Under the pieces are notes generated by a model. That model saw nothing but the letters and a program-made list of their open reading frames with translations. It had not been told where the DNA came from and did no database searches. Shown one piece after another: positions 60,948 to 64,000 of a stretch of 64,000 nucleotides of DNA. The translations under genes were made by a program, and so were the position numbers. The DNA comes from DAISJI01 sp964559835 (GTDB lineage Bacteria; Acidobacteriota; Terriglobia; Terriglobales; Acidobacteriaceae), in NCBI GenBank assembly GCA_964559835.1, contig CAZLJE010000023.1, forward strand, positions 1 to 64,000, given 5' to 3'. Each line of letters opens with the position of its first letter. The first letter of the stretch is position 1.

Positions 60948-61877
60948 ATGAAGCGATTGGTTCTCGCACTCCTGGTGGCGGCCCTGGTGCTGCCCGCCTC
61001 CGCCGTAACCCTGGCCACATCCGCGCGTTCGGCCATTCCCGCCGACGTCCAGCAGCTCATCTGCGTCGATTACCGCGCGCTGAAGAACTCGCCGACCGCG
61101 CTGGCGCTGAAGAACCGCGTGCTCCCCGACAACATGAAGGAGTTCGAGCAGTCGCTGAAGAACATCGGGATCGATCCCGACAACGACGTCGAGCAGCTCA
61201 GCTTCACTTCGTTCCGGATCAAGAACAATCTGAATATCATCGGCATCGCCCAGGGACAGTTCTCGACGAAGAAGATCATGGCGAAGATGAAGCTGAAAAA
61301 AATCAAGCCCACGAAGTACCGGACGGCGGACATCTATCCGATGTCGGGCGGGCAGGACATGGTGTTCCTCGACGATTTCACGCTCCTGTTCGGACAAAGG
61401 AAGGCGGTGCAGGCGGCGCTCGATGCACGTGACGGAGAAGCCGCCTCGCTCGCCAGCAACGCAATCATGGCCGAACAGATCAGCGCAGTGCAGGACGGGT
61501 CGGTGTGGAGCGTCCTGGACCAGTCCGGCACCCAGAACATGGTCGCGTCGACCTTGGGCGACGCCGCCAAGCTGGCCGACTACGAGACGGTCAAGAAGCG
61601 CCTCGTCGCCTCGCGCTACACCATGGATTTCGATAAGGGCGTGAAGTTCAACCTGGATGTCATCACGGCCGATTCGATGACTGCGGCGACGCTCTCGTCA
61701 TTGCTGAAAGCCGGCGTAATGTTCCGGAAGCAGGGCGCTACCGGTCCGGAGAAGGTCGCGCTCGACAGCGTCACCGTCGACAACGACAGTGCCAAGCTCC
61801 AACTCCACTTCAAGACCGACGATCAGAAATTTCAGTCACTGCTGCAGTCGGACTTGTTTGCCGCGGTATCGAAGTAG
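60948..61877 (+). CDS. Exported protein of unknown function
   Basis: A 309-residue secreted protein: signal peptide MKRLVLALLVAALVLPASAV, then an alpha-beta mature domain (ADVQQLICVDYRALKNSPTA, GQDMVFLDDFTLLFGQRKAV, MDFDKGVKFNLDVITADSMT). The order of strands hints at a repeated DUF-type fold with two similar halves (GIAQGQFSTKKI and DVITADSMTAAT), not recognised by name. It follows ftcD on the same strand with 164 bases between them. Confidence 0.78.
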   Translation: MKRLVLALLVAALVLPASAVTLATSARSAIPADVQQLICVDYRALKNSPTALALKNRVLPDNMKEFEQSLKNIGIDPDNDVEQLSFTSFRIKNNLNIIGIAQGQFSTKKIMAKMKLKKIKPTKYRTADIYPMSGGQDMVFLDDFTLLFGQRKAVQAALDARDGEAASLASNAIMAEQISAVQDGSVWSVLDQSGTQNMVASTLGDAAKLADYETVKKRLVASRYTMDFDKGVKFNLDVITADSMTAATLSSLLKAGVMFRKQGATGPEKVALDSVTVDNDSAKLQLHFKTDDQKFQSLLQSDLFAAVSK

Positions 61878-61928
61878 GCTATCCCTGCGACGGACAAAGA
61901 TCGCGAAGTGCTAACCGGCAAGTAAAAC

Positions 61929-61950
61929 GGCACGGCTTGCGCCGTGCCGA
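61929..61950 (-). terminator. Terminator hairpin with U-tract on the minus strand
   Basis: CGGCACGGC / GCCGTGCCG, perfect 9-bp stem with a 4-base loop; on the minus strand it is followed by TTTTA, fitting a terminator for the gene ending at 61971. May act on the plus-strand gene as well. Confidence 0.7.
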
Positions 61951-61970
61951 GCTGAGGCAACGATGGGAAA

Positions 61971-62396
61971 CTATGGATTGGCCCGTTTCAGCAAAATACC
62001 CGCGACAAAGGCGACGGTTGCGGCCAGTAGCCATTCGATGCGCCAAACCTGGACCGCCTGCCAGTCAAGCACGGTGTTCGCTGTATAGATAAAGCCTGTG
62101 ACGATCGCCGCCAAGACGCAAACCACGCCTGCGATCAGACATACCAGGGACGCCGCCGAGAGGCCGATTGCGTCGTGGATGCGCGTGAAATCCAGCCAAT
62201 CTGTGAAACTGCGCGACCCGGAGTCGGTGAGGGCTTCGCGCTCTCCGCCGCACACGTGACAATAACGCGAACCGACGACGAACTCGGTACCGCACTCCGG
62301 ACAAGCCAGCGCCTTGGGCTGTACGGCTACTTCGTCCTGGGGGCCGCGAGGGGGCTGCCAGTAATCTTGATCCACGCGGTGAACTACTCCAGACAT
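61971..62396 (-). CDS. Membrane protein with N-terminal zinc ribbon
   Basis: A 141-residue protein: zinc ribbon CPECGTEF...CHVCGGE (residues ~32-55), then two transmembrane helices (LSAASLVCLIAGVVCVLAAI; IEWLLAATVAFVAGILLKRA). GGAGGGAG lies immediately upstream of ATG 62396, which fixes the start against an in-frame ATG at 62435. Function unknown; a similar design is seen at 20063 and 22244 in this window. Confidence 0.82.
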   Translation of the reverse strand: MSGVVHRVDQDYWQPPRGPQDEVAVQPKALACPECGTEFVVGSRYCHVCGGEREALTDSGSRSFTDWLDFTRIHDAIGLSAASLVCLIAGVVCVLAAIVTGFIYTANTVLDWQAVQVWRIEWLLAATVAFVAGILLKRANP

Positions 62397-62556
62397 GGCT
62401 CCCTCCGCTATAAATATTCGCAAGACGGAAGCCAAACGTTACGTCTCTGGAAGTCATTGAAAAATCGATGCCAACCCTGGACCGAGCCGCGGGATTGACC
62501 CGCAGGCAGGGCAGAATTTACCCGTCGAGTCGAAATTCTGTCGAACGAACCGGGGT

Positions 62557-62787
62557 TCAAGCAGGGCGTGGCATACGAATGACCTTAGGATTCGGCCGGC
62601 TCTTGTGCCAGAAGCGCAGGAGAACCAGGTCCGAAGCCCGCAATTGCAGCTCGGAAGGGCGTGGTGTGCCGTCGTTGAAAACATGCTCGTCGAGCAGCAT
62701 CCGCACTGTATGGACAGAGATGCCCAGCATCAGGGCAGCCTCGTCCTCAGAGTAGTACTGCTTGAACGGGTTATCGGCGCTGAACAT
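62557..62787 (-). CDS. MerR/excisionase-like helix-turn-helix protein
   Basis: A 76-residue DNA-binding protein with a winged-helix or HTH_17 motif (YYSEDEAALMLGISVHTVRMLLDEHVF) and a basic C-terminus (RFWHKSRPNPKVIRMPRPA). Size and motif fit small excisionase-like or MerR-N domain proteins. GAAAGGG lies upstream of ATG. No integrase or other mobile gene is nearby. Divergent from the TPR-like gene that follows. Confidence 0.78.
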   Translation of the reverse strand: MFSADNPFKQYYSEDEAALMLGISVHTVRMLLDEHVFNDGTPRPSELQLRASDLVLLRFWHKSRPNPKVIRMPRPA

Positions 62788-62868
62788 TAGGCCCTTTCTG
62801 GGGGGTGATTCTTTGTAACTGTCTGGGGGAATGGTTCGGAATCGGGTAAACTGCCCATAGAACCCGGT

Positions 62869-64000
62869 ATGAGACCTTACGAAGGTTCCGGGCGGGCACT
62901 TCTGGCGCGCACGGTTCTACTGCTTTCTTTTGTTGTTATTGGAGTTACCTCCGCGTGGACTGCTCCCGCGAACGGCATCTCCAAGCTCCGATTCCGTCCC
63001 GACGATCCCGATACCCGCGCCGGATTCGAGCACTTCTATAACCTCGAGTACGACCAGGCCATTCACTGCTTCGAAGAGGCCGTAAAAAGCCATCCCGATG
63101 ACGCTTTCGCCCTGAACCACCTGCTCTCCGGCGTGATGTTTCGAGAGCTCTACCGGATCGGCGCTCTCGATACCGAGCTGTACGCCAAGAATGGCTTCCT
63201 GAATAGTAAACAGTTCCCGATCAACCCTAAGGCTAAGGAGCGGATCTTAGGCCTGATGGACCAGTCCCTCAAACTATCGGAGGCGCGGCTGAAGCGCGAC
63301 CCGAATGACAAGGACGCGCTTTACACCCGGGGCGTGGTCCGGGGATATCGTGCTACCTATATGGGGCTGATCGACAAGGCGTGGTTCGCGGCATTAAGGA
63401 GCGCGGTGGGGGCCCGGCACGACCATGAGCGCGTGCTGGAGCTGGATCCGAAGTACTCTGACGCCAAAATGGCTGTCGGCATTCACAACTACGTGATCGC
63501 CAGCGTGCCGTGGCCGGTGAAGGTGGCGGCGTCGGTGGTGGGGCTGTCGGGCAACAAGCAAAAGGGCATTCAATACCTGAACGAAGCGGGGGAAGCGGGC
63601 GGAGAAACGTCTGTCGATTCCAAGATCGCCTTGTCGTTGTTCTTGCGCCGCGAGCAGCGATATCCGGAGGCACTGAAGCTGGTCGGGGGACTGGCGACGG
63701 ATTTCCCGCGCAACTTCCTGTTCCGATCGGAAGAGGCCAACCTGCTGAATGCGGCTGGGCACGGGTCCGAGGCGATTCTGGCATTCCGCAGGATCGTCGC
63801 CGATGACGACGCCGGCGTTTTCGCCAAGGGCCAGACGCGAATGGAGATCGTCCATTACGGCCTGGCCGAAGCGCTCCGGGGACAAGGCCAGTTCGGGGGC
63901 GCGGCCAGCGAGTATGATTTCGTGCGCTCGTCGCCGCGGAGCGACCCGGACCTGCGCGAGCGGGCGCAGTTGGGCGCGGGTGAGATGTACGACCTCCTCA
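62869..64000 (+). CDS. Exported TPR-like protein, 3' end outside window
   Basis: 377 residues are visible and the frame is open to the window edge. An N-terminal signal/anchor segment (ARTVLLLSFVVIGVTSAW) is followed by helical repeats with TPR-like spacing: FYNLEYDQAIHCFEEAVKSH, DKDALYTRGVVRGYRATYMG, ERVLELDPKYSDAKMAVGIH, KGIQYLNEAGEAGG. TPR proteins of this kind act as periplasmic scaffolds; no specific role can be given. Divergent from the helix-turn-helix gene. Confidence 0.82.
   Translation, partial: MRPYEGSGRALLARTVLLLSFVVIGVTSAWTAPANGISKLRFRPDDPDTRAGFEHFYNLEYDQAIHCFEEAVKSHPDDAFALNHLLSGVMFRELYRIGALDTELYAKNGFLNSKQFPINPKAKERILGLMDQSLKLSEARLKRDPNDKDALYTRGVVRGYRATYMGLIDKAWFAALRSAVGARHDHERVLELDPKYSDAKMAVGIHNYVIASVPWPVKVAASVVGLSGNKQKGIQYLNEAGEAGGETSVDSKIALSLFLRREQRYPEALKLVGGLATDFPRNFLFRSEEANLLNAAGHGSEAILAFRRIVADDDAGVFAKGQTRMEIVHYGLAEALRGQGQFGGAASEYDFVRSSPRSDPDLRERAQLGAGEMYDLL

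Overview
The window is GC-rich chromosomal DNA that reads as an Acidobacteriota genome (class Terriglobia or a close relative). The lineage call is inferred from gene content: a 1,143-residue Oar-like TonB-dependent protein with an N-terminal carboxypeptidase-regulatory-like domain, an 814-residue two-half FtsX/MacB-type permease of the ADOP kind (Acidobacteria duplicated orphaned permease), many small exported proteins of unknown function, and housekeeping genes scattered in short operons. I see no rRNA, CRISPR array, phage module or transposase. One tRNA gene, Arg(CCT), is present.

Layout. 1-9 kb: typA (5' end outside the window), the Oar-like protein, a frameshifted metallophosphoesterase, an exported protein, tRNA-Arg, a DUF3309 peptide, a GT2 glycosyltransferase and a DinB-like protein. 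9-17 kb: a class I aminotransferase, a SnoaL-like protein, an acyl-CoA carboxylase beta subunit, a short crotonase and a penicillin-acylase-family hydrolase. 17-20 kb: two trypsin-like proteases followed by a NarL-type regulator with a degenerate receiver, then a Fur-family regulator. 20-30 kb: a broken VOC gene, a DHH phosphoesterase, thiolase, rlmB, an M1-like protein lacking the catalytic Glu, an MBL/beta-CASP protein and trpD. 31-38 kb: sucC, a VOC gene, sucD, ndk, a tautomerase, an ABM monooxygenase, purA, a C2H2 finger protein, mutM and a ROK kinase. 39-45 kb: a phasin-like protein and a metal-handling operon (P2-type ATPase with an HMA2-like domain, a DUF5132-like protein, two more HMA2-like proteins). 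45-56 kb: cupin, ppa, a duplicated DUF6328 protein, a chaplin-like secreted protein, transketolase, a 2-hydroxyacid dehydrogenase, purQ, a Spy-like protein, an AI-2E fragment and yebC. 55-64 kb: an orphan gene bracketed by inverted repeats, a PagL-like protein, the ADOP permease, a formiminotransferase-cyclodeaminase, and a TPR-like protein that runs off the window.

The most striking structure is not a gene. More than twenty junctions carry elements made of a short word of about 7-12 bases repeated several times with drift; most are followed, after a short loop, by the same word in reverse complement. Each locus has its own word, but word classes recur between loci (for example gtcgtaggt, agtcgctagt, ccacggat, aattacc, aagttgta). 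Many elements begin at, or supply, the stop codon of the neighbouring gene. One lies in frame inside the penicillin-acylase gene just before the predicted autoprocessing serine. Another spans the rlmB/M1-like junction and encodes both the tail of RlmB and the signal peptide of the next protein. A third pair brackets a single orphan gene. I am not aware of a named description of this element class, but I could not search.

Functionally the region mixes central metabolism (succinyl-CoA synthetase, transketolase, purine synthesis, acyl-CoA carboxylation), envelope functions and stress or metal handling. Frameshifts in two genes could be real decay or assembly errors; sequence alone cannot decide.
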